A stretch of 17,766 bases of DNA from Comamonadaceae bacterium. Lineage in GTDB: Bacteria; Pseudomonadota; Gammaproteobacteria; Burkholderiales; Burkholderiaceae_C. The stretch lies in assembly GCA_947458345.1 (NCBI GenBank), contig CANHBU010000004.1:1-17766 (forward strand), given 5' to 3'. Below, in pieces: positions 1-7,895 of this stretch. The notes under the pieces are model-generated. The model searched no databases, was not told the DNA's origin, and was given only the letters and a program-made list of their open reading frames with translations. How positions within the stretch are numbered: position 1 is the stretch's first letter; each line of letters starts with the position of its first letter. A program made the position numbers and the translations under genes.

Positions 1-472
1 CGGTTTCGCCAACCAGCAGCCGGGTGTTGGGCCGCAGCGCCGACCGCCAGGCGTCCAAGTCGCCGGGCGCCACAAAGGTGGTCTCTATGCCGAAGCGGCG
101 CAAGGTGTAGTGCAGTAAATTGTGTGAGCCGCCATAGATGGCCGAAGAGGCGACGATGTGCGAGCCGGCGTCGAGCAAGGTGGCCACGGCCAGATGCAGC
201 GCCGCCTGGCCGCTGGCTGTGGCAATGGCTCCGATACCGCCCTCTAATGCTGAGATGCGTTGCTCCAGCACCGCATTGGTGGGGTTGCTGATGCGCGAAT
301 ACACATGGCCAGCCCGCTCCAAATTGAAGAGGCTGGCTGCCTGCTCGCTGGACTCGAACACAAAGGATGTGCTCAGATGGATGGGTACGGCGCGCGCGCC
401 GGTAGTGGGGTCGGGGCTGGCGCCGGCATGCAGCGCCAGGGTGTCAAAACCAGGGTCGAGGTAGCCGGGCAT
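1..472 (-). CDS. metY: O-acetylhomoserine aminocarboxypropyltransferase (sulfhydrylase), 5' part only
   Basis: This is the first 157 codons of a gene that runs off the left edge. The product belongs to the Cys/Met-metabolism PLP enzymes (fold type I). The MetY branch makes homocysteine from O-acetylhomoserine and sulfide in the cytoplasm. Visible family motifs are LALHAG near residue 12, YSRISNPT at 58-65 (phosphate/PLP contact from the neighbouring subunit), ATASGQAA at 84-91 and YGGSHNLL at 113-120. The PLP-binding lysine lies outside the window. The ATG at 472 is supported by AGGAG at 484-488, 11 bases upstream, and by the family-typical N-terminus. It diverges from the CBS-protein gene at 587. 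The long form of YSRISNPT and the start TLALHAG favour MetY over cystathionine synthases, but without the C-terminus MetZ-like or CGS-like activity cannot be excluded. Confidence 0.88.
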   Translation of the reverse strand, partial: MPGYLDPGFDTLALHAGASPDPTTGARAVPIHLSTSFVFESSEQAASLFNLERAGHVYSRISNPTNAVLEQRISALEGGIGAIATASGQAALHLAVATLLDAGSHIVASSAIYGGSHNLLHYTLRRFGIETTFVAPGDLDAWRSALRPNTRLLVGET

Positions 473-527
473 GGCGGTCGGATCTCCTAGGGGTCAGTCC
501 ATCGGGTTTGCGGCGTCAATTGTGGGC

Positions 528-533
528 TATATT
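528..533 (+). promoter_or_regulatory. candidate -10 box for the CBS-protein gene
   Basis: TATATT matches the sigma-70 -10 consensus at 5 of 6 positions and would start a transcript near 540, about 47 bases before the ATG at 587. No good -35 lies at normal spacing (TTGCGG at 508-513 is only 14 bases away), so this is tentative. It sits in the 114-base divergent gap between metY and the CBS gene. The only other motif seen there is a TTGACG on the minus strand (519-514) without a matching -10. Confidence 0.25.
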
Positions 534-586
534 GGTGGCCGGTCCATGCGGTGGTGCACGGGCCGTCCAGCCAGGAGAGCTCGTTC

Positions 587-1045
587 ATGAAGGTCGCGGA
601 CATCCTCAAGGTCAAAGGCGGAACCCTGTACACGGTCAAGCCCGAGCAGGCCCTGGCTGAGGCCGTTCAGATCATGGCCGATAAAGACATCGGCTCGCTC
701 GTCGTCATGGAGCACGGTGATTTGGTGGGCATGCTCACCTTCCGGGAGGTGATGGCCAGCCTGGTGGCCAATGGCGGCGCGCTGGGTACGCGGCTGGTGC
801 GCAGCGCCATGGACGACCATCCCCTGACCTGCACCCTGGCCACCGAGCTCGACGAGGTCAGGCGCATGATGCTCGAGCGCCATGCGCGCTACATGCCAGT
901 GCTCGACAGCCGCACGCTCATGGGCGTGATCAGCTTTTATGACGTGGCCAAGGCGGTGGTCGACAGCCAAAATTTTGAAAACAAGCTGCTCAAGGCCTAC
1001 ATCCGCGACTGGCCGGGCGAGGACGAGGCCAGCGCCTCGAAGTAG
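587..1045 (+). CDS. Tandem CBS-domain protein
   Basis: A 152-residue cytoplasmic protein made almost entirely of two CBS domains (about residues 3-60 and 70-128), the module that binds adenosyl nucleotides and usually acts as an energy or ligand sensor. The sequence shows the repeating pattern DIGSLVVM..GDLVGMLTFREV in the first domain and RYMPVLD..LMGVISFYDVA in the second, followed by a short acidic tail. No catalytic domain is attached, so it should regulate another protein; which one is unknown. The ATG at 587 is chosen because AGGAG at 573-577 lies 9 bases upstream. A GTG at 551 would add 12 residues unlike the family. aroC follows after 51 bases on the same strand, but aroC seems to have its own promoter. 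Confidence 0.88.
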   Translation: MKVADILKVKGGTLYTVKPEQALAEAVQIMADKDIGSLVVMEHGDLVGMLTFREVMASLVANGGALGTRLVRSAMDDHPLTCTLATELDEVRRMMLERHARYMPVLDSRTLMGVISFYDVAKAVVDSQNFENKLLKAYIRDWPGEDEASASK

Positions 1046-1083
1046 GCCAGGTCAAGGCAGAGCAGGGCCGCCGCCGGCTCGGG

Positions 1084-1089
1084 GATAAT
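1084..1089 (+). promoter_or_regulatory. candidate -10 box immediately before aroC
   Basis: GATAAT matches the -10 consensus at 5 of 6 positions and ends only 7 bases before the aroC ATG. Transcription would begin at or next to the start codon, giving a leaderless or nearly leaderless mRNA. This agrees with the lack of a clear ribosome binding site in front of aroC. No convincing -35 is seen 16-18 bases upstream. Confidence 0.35.
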
Positions 1090-1096
1090 CCCGGCC

Positions 1097-2200
1097 ATGA
1101 GCGGCAACACTTTTGGACAACTTTTCGCGGTCACCAATTTCGGTGAATCGCACGGCACGGCTGTGGGCTGCGTGATCGACGGCTGCCCGCCGGGGCTCGC
1201 GCTCAGCGAGGCCGACATCCAGCCCGACCTGGACCGCCGTCGCCCCGGCACCAGCCGCTACGTCACCCAGCGCAACGAGCCCGATGCGGTGGAGATTCTT
1301 TCGGGCGTCTACGAAGGCCAGACCACCGGCACCCCGATCGCCCTGCTGATCCGCAACACCGATCAGCGCAGCAAAGACTACGGCAACCTGCTCGATACCT
1401 TTCGTCCCGGCCATGCCGACTACACCTATGCCCACAAATACGGCGTTCGTGACCCGCGCGGCGGCGGCCGCTCGTCGGCGCGCCTGACTGCGCCCATGGT
1501 CGCCGCCGGTGCGGTGGCCAAGAAATGGCTGCGCTTGAGCCACGGCGTCGAATTCAGAGGCTGCCTGACCCAGATCGGCGAGTTGCCGATTGCCTTTGAG
1601 TCCTGGGATCATGTCAACCACAACCCGTTTTTTGCGCCGCTTGCCGATGTCTCAGCGCTCGAGGCCTATATGGACGCGCTGCGCAAGTCCGGTGATTCCT
1701 GCGGCGCTCGCTTGCGCGTGGTGGCCAGCGGCATGCCGGTGGGTCTGGGTCAGCCGCTGTATGACAAGCTCGATGCCGATATTGCCTACGCCATGATGGG
1801 CATCAACGCGGTCAAAGGCGTCGAAATCGGCGCCGGCTTTGCGAGCATCACCCAGCGCGGAAGCGTTCACGGCGATGCGCTGACGCCGGCCGGTTTTGCC
1901 TCCAACCACGCCGGCGGTGTGCTCGGTGGCATTTCCACTGGCCAGGACCTGGAGGTGAGCCTGGCGATCAAGCCCACGTCGTCCATCATCACGCCTCGGC
2001 CATCCATTGACCGCAGCGGGCAGGCCACCGAAGTGGTCACCCGTGGCCGACATGACCCCTGCGTGGGCATACGCGCCACGCCGATTGCCGAGGCCATGCT
2101 GGCCCTTGTGGTGATGGAGCATGCCTTGCAGCACCGCGCTCAGTGCGCCGACGTGCAGCCGCTTTTGCCCCGCATCGCGGCTTCATCCGGCCCCGTCTGA
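1097..2200 (+). CDS. aroC: Chorismate synthase
   Basis: Converts 5-enolpyruvylshikimate-3-phosphate to chorismate, the last common step to aromatic amino acids and folate. It uses reduced FMN and works as a cytoplasmic tetramer. The 367-residue length is normal. Signatures visible are FGESHG at 15-20, GHADYT at 105-110 (conserved histidine), GGGRSSAR at 122-129 and [14 protein letters not shown] near residue 317. H19 and H106 correspond to the invariant histidines of the family. Residue 130 is Leu, where the E. coli enzyme, from memory, has Glu after SSAR. The PROSITE-type signature tolerates variation there, so activity is expected. The start at 1097 gives the standard [11 protein letters not shown]-terminus. 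It lies 51 bases after the CBS gene and 6 bases before the MFS gene, with which it is probably cotranscribed. Confidence 0.98.
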   Translation: MSGNTFGQLFAVTNFGESHGTAVGCVIDGCPPGLALSEADIQPDLDRRRPGTSRYVTQRNEPDAVEILSGVYEGQTTGTPIALLIRNTDQRSKDYGNLLDTFRPGHADYTYAHKYGVRDPRGGGRSSARLTAPMVAAGAVAKKWLRLSHGVEFRGCLTQIGELPIAFESWDHVNHNPFFAPLADVSALEAYMDALRKSGDSCGARLRVVASGMPVGLGQPLYDKLDADIAYAMMGINAVKGVEIGAGFASITQRGSVHGDALTPAGFASNHAGGVLGGISTGQDLEVSLAIKPTSSIITPRPSIDRSGQATEVVTRGRHDPCVGIRATPIAEAMLALVVMEHALQHRAQCADVQPLLPRIAASSGPV

Positions 2201-2206
2201 GCGCTG

Positions 2207-3361
2207 ATGCCCAGCCAACTTTCGGCCCTCTCGGCCCTGGTGGCCACCTACTTCGCGCACATCGGCTTCTTTAACCCCTACCTGCCTTTGTGGCTCAAGG
2301 ACATGGGGCTCAGTCTGGTGGCCATCAGCGTGCTGATGTCGCTGCAATCGGCTAGCCGCCTGCTGGCCCCTTATGGCTGGGGTTGGCTGAGCGATCACAC
2401 CGGCCAGCGGGTTCTTTTGCTGCGCTACGGCGCCACCGCTTCTTTGTTGATCTCGCTGGGACTTTGGTGGGATGGCGGGTTTTGGTGGCTGCTGGTGGTC
2501 TTGTTGCTGCTGTTTGCCCACACCAGCGGCATGATGCCCATGAGTGAGGCGGTGCTCAGCCAACTGGTGAGCCGAGACGGTCAATTCGACAGCCGCCGCT
2601 ATGGCCGGGTGCGGGTGTTCGGATCGGCAGGTTTTTTGGTCACGGTCATCCTGGCTGGCTGGTGGTTCGAGCGTTTTGGCATGGCCTATTTCCCCTGGGT
2701 GACCTGCTTGACCATCGCAGCGGTAGCGGCAAGCGCCTGGTGTCTGCCCAACGTGAGGGAGGCGGTGGTGGCGCGCGAGGACCAGGCCAGTGTGCTGCCG
2801 GTGCTGCGCCAGCGTTCGGTGCAGCTGTTTTTTGCGTCGGCCTTTTTTCATGTGCTGGCGCACATCAGTGTGTATGTGTTCTTTTCGCTTTACCTCGATG
2901 AGCTGGGCTACAGCAAGACCACCATCGGTTTGCTTTGGGCAGCATCGGTGCTGGTCGAGATCGCCTGGTTCTTCACGCAGTCGCGCTGGCTGCCGCGTTT
3001 GCCCTTGAGTTATTGGCTCATGGTTTGCGCTGGCGTGATGGCCTTGCGGATGGTGATGACGGCCGGTGCTGCTGAGCAGTTGTGGGTGCTTGTGTTGGCC
3101 CAGTGCCTGCACGCGATCACTTTTGCCACCCACCATACGGTGTGCATTGCCTGGCTGTCGCAGCACTTTTCAGATCAGCTGCGCGGCCGGGGCCAGGCGC
3201 TCTACACCGTGGCGGCCTATGGTCTGCCCGGGGTGATCGGTGGCTTGCTCGGAGGCTTGCTCAGCAGCCACTGGGGATTGGTCAGCGTGTTCTGGCTTTG
3301 CGTGCCGATGGCCCTGCTGGCCCTGCTGATGGCCTGGGGCGTTGCACGCAGCGATCGCTAA
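2207..3361 (+). CDS. MFS transporter of the HcaT/LacY-like (MFS_1_like) group
   Basis: A 384-residue inner-membrane protein with about 12 hydrophobic segments. A loop 2-3 motif, WGWLSDHTGQR (58-68), is typical of major facilitator proteins. The segment YGRVRVFGSAGF at 132-143 is characteristic of the group that includes the E. coli 3-phenylpropionate transporter HcaT and, more distantly, LacY. Substrate cannot be deduced. The ATG at 2207 follows the aroC stop by 6 bases and has no clear ribosome binding site, so translation is probably coupled to aroC. The neighbour suggests, but does not show, transport of an aromatic or shikimate-type compound. It ends 41 bases before the convergent acylase gene. 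Family assignment is firm; the substrate is open. Confidence 0.9.
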   Translation: MPSQLSALSALVATYFAHIGFFNPYLPLWLKDMGLSLVAISVLMSLQSASRLLAPYGWGWLSDHTGQRVLLLRYGATASLLISLGLWWDGGFWWLLVVLLLLFAHTSGMMPMSEAVLSQLVSRDGQFDSRRYGRVRVFGSAGFLVTVILAGWWFERFGMAYFPWVTCLTIAAVAASAWCLPNVREAVVAREDQASVLPVLRQRSVQLFFASAFFHVLAHISVYVFFSLYLDELGYSKTTIGLLWAASVLVEIAWFFTQSRWLPRLPLSYWLMVCAGVMALRMVMTAGAAEQLWVLVLAQCLHAITFATHHTVCIAWLSQHFSDQLRGRGQALYTVAAYGLPGVIGGLLGGLLSSHWGLVSVFWLCVPMALLALLMAWGVARSDR

Positions 3362-3376
3362 AGGGCAAGCCCAGAT

Positions 3377-3403
3377 GCGGGCAGGGGCGCCCGCTCCTGC
3401 CGC
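3377..3403. terminator. Hairpin between convergent MFS and acylase genes
   Basis: GGCAGG (3380-3385) pairs with CCTGCC (3396-3401). Three further inner pairs and a GC extension give a GC-rich stem in the 41-base gap between two convergent stop codons. No run of T follows on either strand, so it is not a classical intrinsic terminator. It may still stop transcription or protect 3' ends in both directions. It reaches to the last base of the acylase stop codon. Confidence 0.35.
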
Positions 3404-5772
3404 TAGCGTTGCGGCCGCAGGGTCAGCGTACTGCGCGTGTGCGCTCGTACGCTGGCTTCGAGCAGGTGCTGCGCGGCGTCTTGGCCCTGATGAAACGCTT
3501 GGGCCTGGTCCTTGTAATGGCGATCAAACAAGACGCCGCTTTGTCCCGTTGGAACGCCGCCGACGGCCCGGTCGGGCTGGCTCAGGTCGATGACGCGCCG
3601 CGTCGAGGGCCCGTAGGTCACCTTCCAGGGGGCCGGTCCCAGGGGATGGGAGAAGTTGTTGGGCAATTCACGCCCTCCGGGCACGCCATAAGGCCCAACG
3701 TCGAACAGCAGGTGCAGTGGTTTTTTGCGCCCCAGCGGATGGCCATGCGTGACCGTGTGCGCCTTTTCCCAGGCCCATGCACGGGTGTCGGTGCCCAGCA
3801 CGCTGCGCAGGTGTTGCAAGCTGGCCTGCCAAGCTTGGTACACGATGTCTTCACGCGTCTCGATCTGCGCTGTGGCCTGCCGGTCCCACCAGGGCGATGC
3901 CGGATCGGCCAGCAGTTGGGGCAGGGCGTGATCGAGGGCGCGGGTCTTGAGCAGATGCTCGAAATGCACAGGGCCAAGCTCATCGAGCAGGGCGGCGCGG
4001 GCGGTTTCATACAGCCACTGGGTGAACACGGTCGCCTGCACGCTGTCGCGGCTGTGCGCGCCGTCCCACTGAGCCAGGCTGCGCAGCAGCGCCTCGTCTT
4101 CGGCGCTGCGGTCTTGCACGGCGGCCAGCAGGATTTTGAGCAGTCTGCCGGCGTAGGACGTGGTGGCGTCTTGCTGCAGCCCTTGACTTTCGGGCAGCGT
4201 CCATTTGCGCTGGGGATCGCGCAAGGCGGCATCGATGCGCCGGGCGCGCTCGGGCAGGTTGTAGTAGCCCGCGGGCGGGTTCAAGCCGCTGGGTTGGTGG
4301 TTGGCTGACACGATGTAGCCACGGGCCGGATTTTCCTCCTGCGGATTTTGCGCAAAAGGCGCGTACCCCAGCTTGACGGCTTCGCCGCGGCTGGCATCGA
4401 GCACAAAGCGCGGGTCGACCCCGGCCGGGCGCAGCGGCAGTCGGGCTGCTGCCCACCAGGCGATGTCGCCGCCTGCATTGGCCCAGACCACATTGAGCCC
4501 AGGCGCGTGGATCTTGCTCACTGCCTCGCGTGCCTTGCCCAGTGTGTCGGCCCGGTTGAGGCTGTGAAATGCGTCGAGCAAAGGGTTTTCTGAATCCAAG
4601 AAGGTCCACCACAGAGCCACCGCCTGATGGGACAGCCCAGGCCTAAAAACGTCGGTGATCAGAGGTCCGTGCGGCGAGCGTCTCAGAGTGATGGGCACCG
4701 GTTCCTGGCCCTTGACCGCAATGTGCTCCTGCTCGACTTGCAGGGGCACCCAGCGCCCCTGATGCCAGACCTGATCGGGCCGGCTCGGGTCGGTCTTTTC
4801 CGCAACGAAGTCGACGTCGTCGTTCTGGAACATGGTCAAGCTCCAGGCAAAGGCCTGGTTGTGTCCAATCAGGGCGAAGGGGCTAAGGGCTTGGTGGTAG
4901 CCATACAGCTCCATGCCTGGCGCCTGCAAATGCGCCTCGTACCAGACGCTGGGCAAGGCAAAGCTGATGTGTGGATCGCCCGCGAGCAGGGGCTTGCCGC
5001 TGGCCGTGCGTGAGCCGGACAGCGCCCAGGCGTTGCTGCCGTGCTGCAGCGGCAGCCTGGCCTCTTCGATGGCTTGCAGGCTCAAGCTGGCCACTTGGGC
5101 CAGGCTCTGGGCCGTGGCGGGCTCAAGAGTCGCGTGGCGTGCCGTTTGGCCTTCGGCCTGGAAGATGCGCAGGTAGGGCGCGCCGAGTTGGTCGCGAATA
5201 TGCGTGAGCACGGGCTCGGTGCGAAAAGCCGCAGCGAAGCTGTAGGCCAGATAACCGGACACCGCCCACACATCTTGTGCGGAAAAGTCGCGCGGCTCGA
5301 TGCCCAGCAATTTGAATTCGATCGGGAGTCGCTCGCGCTCCTGAAATTGATTGATGCCATCGAGGTAGGCCAGCAGCGCCAGCGTGCTTGCTTGCGAACG
5401 GTCCATGCTGGCAGCGCGCTGCTGGCCATGCTGGCGCAGCCCCAGCGTGCGAAACAGCCTGTCGGTATCGAGCAGGGCCGGCCCCAGGATTTCGGCCAAT
5501 TCGCCATTGGCCAGGCGGCGCATCATCTCCATTTGGAACAATCTGTCCTGGGCGTGTACATAGCCCAGTGCCCGGTAAAGATCGATCTCGTTTTCGGCGC
5601 GAATATGCGGCACGCCCCGCTCGTCGTAGCGCACCGTCACCGCCGCCTTGAGGCCGCTGATGGCCACGCTGCCCTCGCGCTCGGGCAAAGGGAACCAGAC
5701 CGTCCAGGCCAGCCATGCGCCGGCCGCCAAGGCGACGAAGGTCAGGGCAAGGGTTTTGTGCAGACGGCGCAT
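3403..5772 (-). CDS. Penicillin acylase family protein (S45 Ntn hydrolase)
   Basis: A 789-residue precursor of the family that includes penicillin G acylase and acyl-homoserine lactone acylases, which cleave amide-linked acyl groups. Arg/Lys at the N-terminus and a hydrophobic segment at about 8-27 indicate export to the periplasm or a membrane anchor. The alpha chain carries the typical YVHAQDRLFQMEMMRR at 71-86. The sequence HGSNAW at 244-249 marks the autocatalytic cleavage point, with Ser246 as the new N-terminal nucleophile of the beta chain. SANHQP contains Asn491, 246 residues into the beta chain, where the family's oxyanion-hole Asn is expected. All catalytic landmarks are present, so it should mature and be active; the substrate is unknown. 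It lies 132 bases downstream of glnS on the same strand, with no clear Shine-Dalgarno. A weak TAAGAT lies at 5782-5787. Confidence 0.92.
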   Translation of the reverse strand: MRRLHKTLALTFVALAAGAWLAWTVWFPLPEREGSVAISGLKAAVTVRYDERGVPHIRAENEIDLYRALGYVHAQDRLFQMEMMRRLANGELAEILGPALLDTDRLFRTLGLRQHGQQRAASMDRSQASTLALLAYLDGINQFQERERLPIEFKLLGIEPRDFSAQDVWAVSGYLAYSFAAAFRTEPVLTHIRDQLGAPYLRIFQAEGQTARHATLEPATAQSLAQVASLSLQAIEEARLPLQHGSNAWALSGSRTASGKPLLAGDPHISFALPSVWYEAHLQAPGMELYGYHQALSPFALIGHNQAFAWSLTMFQNDDVDFVAEKTDPSRPDQVWHQGRWVPLQVEQEHIAVKGQEPVPITLRRSPHGPLITDVFRPGLSHQAVALWWTFLDSENPLLDAFHSLNRADTLGKAREAVSKIHAPGLNVVWANAGGDIAWWAAARLPLRPAGVDPRFVLDASRGEAVKLGYAPFAQNPQEENPARGYIVSANHQPSGLNPPAGYYNLPERARRIDAALRDPQRKWTLPESQGLQQDATTSYAGRLLKILLAAVQDRSAEDEALLRSLAQWDGAHSRDSVQATVFTQWLYETARAALLDELGPVHFEHLLKTRALDHALPQLLADPASPWWDRQATAQIETREDIVYQAWQASLQHLRSVLGTDTRAWAWEKAHTVTHGHPLGRKKPLHLLFDVGPYGVPGGRELPNNFSHPLGPAPWKVTYGPSTRRVIDLSQPDRAVGGVPTGQSGVLFDRHYKDQAQAFHQGQDAAQHLLEASVRAHTRSTLTLRPQR

Positions 5773-5904
5773 GGACCAGCCATCTTAGCCAGCCTTGGCC
5801 GATTGCCCAAGCCTGATGCCTGCGCCAGCCATGCTCGGGCGGGGCGTCGACGGGTCAGCGAAGGCGCGTGAGGCCCGCGCGCTCAACTGCCCAATCGCCT
5901 GGGC

Positions 5905-7740
5905 TCAGGGCTGTTTGCCCCAGCTGTCCTTGAGCCCGACCGCCCGGTTGAACACCGGCTTGCCGGGTGCATGATCGGTCCGGTCGGCCACGAAGTAGCC
6001 GTGCCGCTCGAACTGAAACTTCTGGTCAGCCTGCGCCATGGCCAGCGAGGGCTCCACGTAGGCCTGGACCACTTTCAGGCTGTCCGGGTTCAGGGCTTGC
6101 AGGAAGTCCTGATCACCTGCATCGGGGTGCGCCTGCATGAACAGGCGCTCGTACAGGCGCACCTCAGCCGGCACCCCGTCGGACACCCCCACCCAAGTGA
6201 TGGCCGCCTTGGCCTTGACGCTGTCGGCCCCTGAGGTGCCGCTTTTGGTGCCGGGGATGACCTTGGCATGAACCTCAGTGACGCGGCCAGTTGCATCGCG
6301 CAGGCAGCCGGTGCACTCGATGACGTAGCCGCCCTTGAGGCGCACCACATTGCCCGGAAACAGGCGCTTGTAGCCCTTGGGCGGCACCTCTTCAAAATCT
6401 TCACGCTCAATCCACACCTGCTGGCCGATCTTGAACACCCGCTCGGGCGGCGGTGTTTGGCCCTCGGCCAAGGCCGAGTGGGGCAGGGCCGGCTGGACGC
6501 AGTCCTCGGTGTAGGCATCGCTGCCAAAGGCCTCGCCCCAGTTCGTCAGCACCAGCTTGACGGGGTCGAGCACGGCCATGCCTCGGTGGGCTTTGTTTTC
6601 CAGATCCTCGCGCAGGCAGCCCTCTAAGGTGCTGTAGTCGATCCAACTGTCGCTCTTGCTCACGCCGATGCGCTCGGCAAACAGCTTGAGGCTTTCGGGT
6701 GTGTAGCCGCGGCGGCGCAGGCCCACGATGGTCGGCATGCGCGGGTCGTCCCAGCCGCTGACTTTGTCCTGAGTGACCAGTTGCGCCAGTTTGCGCTTGC
6801 TCGTGACCACATAGGTGAGATTGAGGCGTGCAAATTCGTATTGCTTGGGGCTCGGTGCAGCCAGTAGGCCCGATGCACACAGGCGCTCCATCAGCCAGTC
6901 GTAGAACGGACGCTGGTCCTCAAATTCGAGTGTGCAGATGCTGTGGGTGATTTGCTCGAGCGCGTCTTCGATGGGATGGGCAAAGGTGTACATCGGATAG
7001 ATGCACCAGGCATCGCCCGTGTGGTGGTGGGTGGCGCGGCGGATGCGGTAGATGGCCGGGTCGCGCATATTGATGTTGGGCGAGGCCATGTCGATTTTGG
7101 CGCGCAGCACGGCGGCGCCGTCGGCCAGTTCGCCGCTGCGCATCTGGCGAAAGCGCGCCAGGTTCTCTTCGATGGTGCGGCTGCGAAATGGGCTGTCTAC
7201 GCCGGGCCTGCCAAAGTCGCCGCGGTTGGCGCGCATCTCTTCAGCACTTTGCTCGTCCACATAGGCGTGGCCGCTTTCAATCAGGCTCTCGGCCGCGCGG
7301 TACATGAAGCCAAAGTAGTCGCTGGCCTGATAAGGCGCGGCGCTGCCGGGGGCTTGGTCCTTCTGAGCCCAGTCAAACCCCAGCCACTTGACGGCATCGA
7401 TGATGCTGTTGACGTATTCGGTGTCTTCTTTTTCGGGGTTGGTGTCGTCAAAACGCAGGTGGCACACGCCGCCGTATTCCTGGGCCAGGCCGAAGTTGAT
7501 GCAGATGCTCTTGGCATGGCCCACGTGCAAATAACCGTTGGGCTCGGGCGGTAGGCGGGTGCGGATCCGGGCAGGGTCGATCGTCCCAGTGGCCTGGTGC
7601 GCCGCATCACCGGGGCTACCGGCCCAACGGCGGCTGGCATAGGTGCCGCTGGCCAGATCGTGCTCGATGATCTGGCGTAAAAAATTGCTGGGCCGTGGGT
7701 TGGGTGCCTCTGCGCCGGGCGTGCTGGCCGTTAAATTCAT
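5905..7740 (-). CDS. glnS: Glutaminyl-tRNA synthetase
   Basis: Class I aminoacyl-tRNA synthetase that charges tRNA-Gln with glutamine in the cytoplasm. The 611-residue protein shows PPEPNGYLHVGHAKS at 64-78 with the HIGH-type HVGH at 72-75. FDDTNPEKED follows, and the KMSKS counterpart is VTSKRKL near 312, with Thr in place of the usual Met. The C-terminal two-barrel anticodon-binding region is present. Between the N-terminal helix (SNFLRQIIEHDLASG) and the catalytic core there is an extra stretch of about 20 residues (roughly 34-59) absent from the E. coli enzyme. I recall similar insertions in Comamonadaceae, so it is probably lineage-specific rather than an error. The ATG at 7740 has a TAAAAT 6 bases upstream and no Shine-Dalgarno, suggesting a leaderless message. 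It is divergent from uppP. Confidence 0.97.
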   Translation of the reverse strand: MNLTASTPGAEAPNPRPSNFLRQIIEHDLASGTYASRRWAGSPGDAAHQATGTIDPARIRTRLPPEPNGYLHVGHAKSICINFGLAQEYGGVCHLRFDDTNPEKEDTEYVNSIIDAVKWLGFDWAQKDQAPGSAAPYQASDYFGFMYRAAESLIESGHAYVDEQSAEEMRANRGDFGRPGVDSPFRSRTIEENLARFRQMRSGELADGAAVLRAKIDMASPNINMRDPAIYRIRRATHHHTGDAWCIYPMYTFAHPIEDALEQITHSICTLEFEDQRPFYDWLMERLCASGLLAAPSPKQYEFARLNLTYVVTSKRKLAQLVTQDKVSGWDDPRMPTIVGLRRRGYTPESLKLFAERIGVSKSDSWIDYSTLEGCLREDLENKAHRGMAVLDPVKLVLTNWGEAFGSDAYTEDCVQPALPHSALAEGQTPPPERVFKIGQQVWIEREDFEEVPPKGYKRLFPGNVVRLKGGYVIECTGCLRDATGRVTEVHAKVIPGTKSGTSGADSVKAKAAITWVGVSDGVPAEVRLYERLFMQAHPDAGDQDFLQALNPDSLKVVQAYVEPSLAMAQADQKFQFERHGYFVADRTDHAPGKPVFNRAVGLKDSWGKQP

Positions 7741-7746
7741 GGCGCA

Positions 7747-7752
7747 ATTTTA
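7747..7752 (-). promoter_or_regulatory. candidate -10 box for glnS
   Basis: Read on the minus strand, TAAAAT (5 of 6 to consensus) ends 6 bases before the glnS ATG, so transcription would begin at or next to the start codon. A weak -35-like CCGATA lies 17 bases upstream (7775-7770). There is no ribosome binding site between the box and the ATG, which fits a leaderless start. Confidence 0.4.
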
Positions 7753-7863
7753 GTCGGCGTTGCTGCCTCTATCGGGCCCGCATGCAATGCGGTGGGGGCT
7801 CCTGGCGCTGACCGCGGGACAGATGCAGCCGGCTCGGCCGCGCCTGGCGCTGCGGGCCTGGCC

Positions 7864-7869
7864 GATAAT
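7864..7869 (+). promoter_or_regulatory. candidate -10 box for uppP
   Basis: GATAAT (5 of 6 to consensus) lies 26 bases before the uppP GTG and would give a leader of about 20 bases. That leader contains the TAAGG ribosome binding site at 7883-7887. The -35 region is not recognisable. This and the glnS box share the 155-base divergent gap 7741-7895, which otherwise shows nothing notable. Confidence 0.4.
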
Positions 7870-7895
7870 CATGCTTTTTTCGTAAGGTTCGGTTC

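Noticed and set aside
551..586. GTG start for the CBS-domain protein
   Set aside because: It adds 12 residues not typical of the family, and AGGAG is correctly spaced for the ATG at 587.
473..586. SAM or other riboswitch in front of metY
   Set aside because: The whole divergent gap is 114 bases and I can find no stem set resembling a known methionine-related riboswitch.
2183..3166. 327-codon minus-strand frame opposite the MFS gene
   Set aside because: Rich in His, Gln and Arg, the mirror of hydrophobic membrane codons; a shadow.
3082..4308. 408-codon open frame on the plus strand opposite the acylase gene (and a 276-codon one at 5041-5871)
   Set aside because: Both lie antisense to a well-recognised enzyme with intact catalytic motifs. 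Their translations are low in recognisable motifs and are typical of GC-rich shadow frames.
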